From Gammaproteobacteria bacterium (lineage in GTDB: Bacteria > Pseudomonadota > Gammaproteobacteria > SZUA-229): DNA of 56,287 bases. Shown here piece after piece: positions 56,161 to 56,287 of this stretch. Numbering within the stretch: the first letter of the stretch is position 1; each line of letters opens with the position of its first letter. The notes beneath the pieces were generated by a model. That model did no database searches. It saw only the letters and a list, made by a program, of their open reading frames with translations, and was not told where the DNA came from. Location: assembly GCA_029882215.1 (NCBI GenBank), contig JAOULC010000021.1:1-56287 (forward strand). The letters are read 5' to 3'. The position numbers were made by a program, and so were the translations under genes.

Positions 56161-56287
56161 TGAACCTCCCCCAGTTTAACGGATACTTTTAATCAGAGAC
56201 AAAAGTCTCTAATGGAGTGTCCCAATGAGCAGTAAACGTAAGCCCTATAATACTTATACAAAAGAGTTTAAGCTAGAAGCCCTTCGC
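56161..56287 (+). mobile_element. Left end of an IS3-family insertion sequence (cut by window edge)
   Basis: The sequence from 56161 begins TGAACCTCCCCCAGTTTAAC, a typical terminal inverted repeat of IS3-family elements. It is followed 64 bases later by an orfA start. Only the left end is in the window, so the right end and target duplication cannot be seen. Confidence 0.8.
56225..56287 (+). CDS. IS3-family transposase OrfA (partial, N-terminus only)
   Basis: Twenty-one codons are visible from ATG at 56225. The translation MSSKRKPYNTYTKEFKLEA matches the start of the helix-turn-helix OrfA of IS3/IS911-like elements. The frame runs off the window end. OrfB should follow by programmed frameshift. 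Confidence 0.85.
   Translation, partial: MSSKRKPYNTYTKEFKLEALR

Overview
The window reads as a chromosomal segment of a gammaproteobacterium of moderate GC. The strongest taxonomic evidence is the minus-strand block lptD-surA-pdxA-rsmA-apaG-apaH, plus lgt-thyA-folA, argD-argF, rnt near grxD, mpl, and a split class II ribonucleotide reductase (nrdJa/nrdJb). I cannot name a genus. About 43 protein genes are supportable. No rRNA, tRNA or CRISPR array was recognised.

Layout. (1) 1-5604: an AT-rich operon of a double-module ATP-dependent activase and a HgdB-like/double-cubane-type iron-sulfur protein. (2) 5804-7945: lgt-thyA-folA, facing the envelope/ribosome operon lptD to apaH (8533-16107) and argD-argF (16130-18240). 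(3) 18386-27936: a PhnD-like binding protein with a large hybrid histidine kinase whose Hpt domain has lost its histidine, a PuuD-like membrane protein, a stand-alone HyuB, a chemoreceptor, a thioredoxin-like protein and a rhodanese. (4) 28182-33279: an N-acetylglutaminylglutamine amidotransferase-like gene without its usual partners, grxD, a REC-GGDEF protein, rnt and a TraB/GumN protein. (5) 33377-41828: an accessory island with a hybrid kinase, a LuxR-type regulator, a calcium-repeat/RCC1 lipoprotein and an SGNH hydrolase. (6) 42075-53893: pyrC, an MBL-fold protein, mpl, a Ser/Thr kinase with a cyclic-nucleotide-binding domain, ubiX, a large palindromic repeat, a DUF1499 protein, a lytic transglycosylase, a YkgJ-type protein and nrdJa/nrdJb. 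(7) 54336-end: integron-type gene cassettes with two attC sites and the left end of an IS3-family element.

Three things stand out. First, the palindrome CATACTTAAGTATG (one copy with one centre change) lies upstream of the hybrid kinase, the RCC1 lipoprotein and the SGNH hydrolase, suggesting an undescribed regulon run by the adjacent LuxR-type regulator. Second, the right end is a cassette array with no integrase in view. Each complete cassette shows the expected match between its 5' end and the R'' box of its own attC, and the third has probably been cut from its attC by an IS. Third, nrdJa has two NrdR-like boxes exactly 32 bp apart. Functional assignments rest on recognised motifs and gene order, since no database search was possible.
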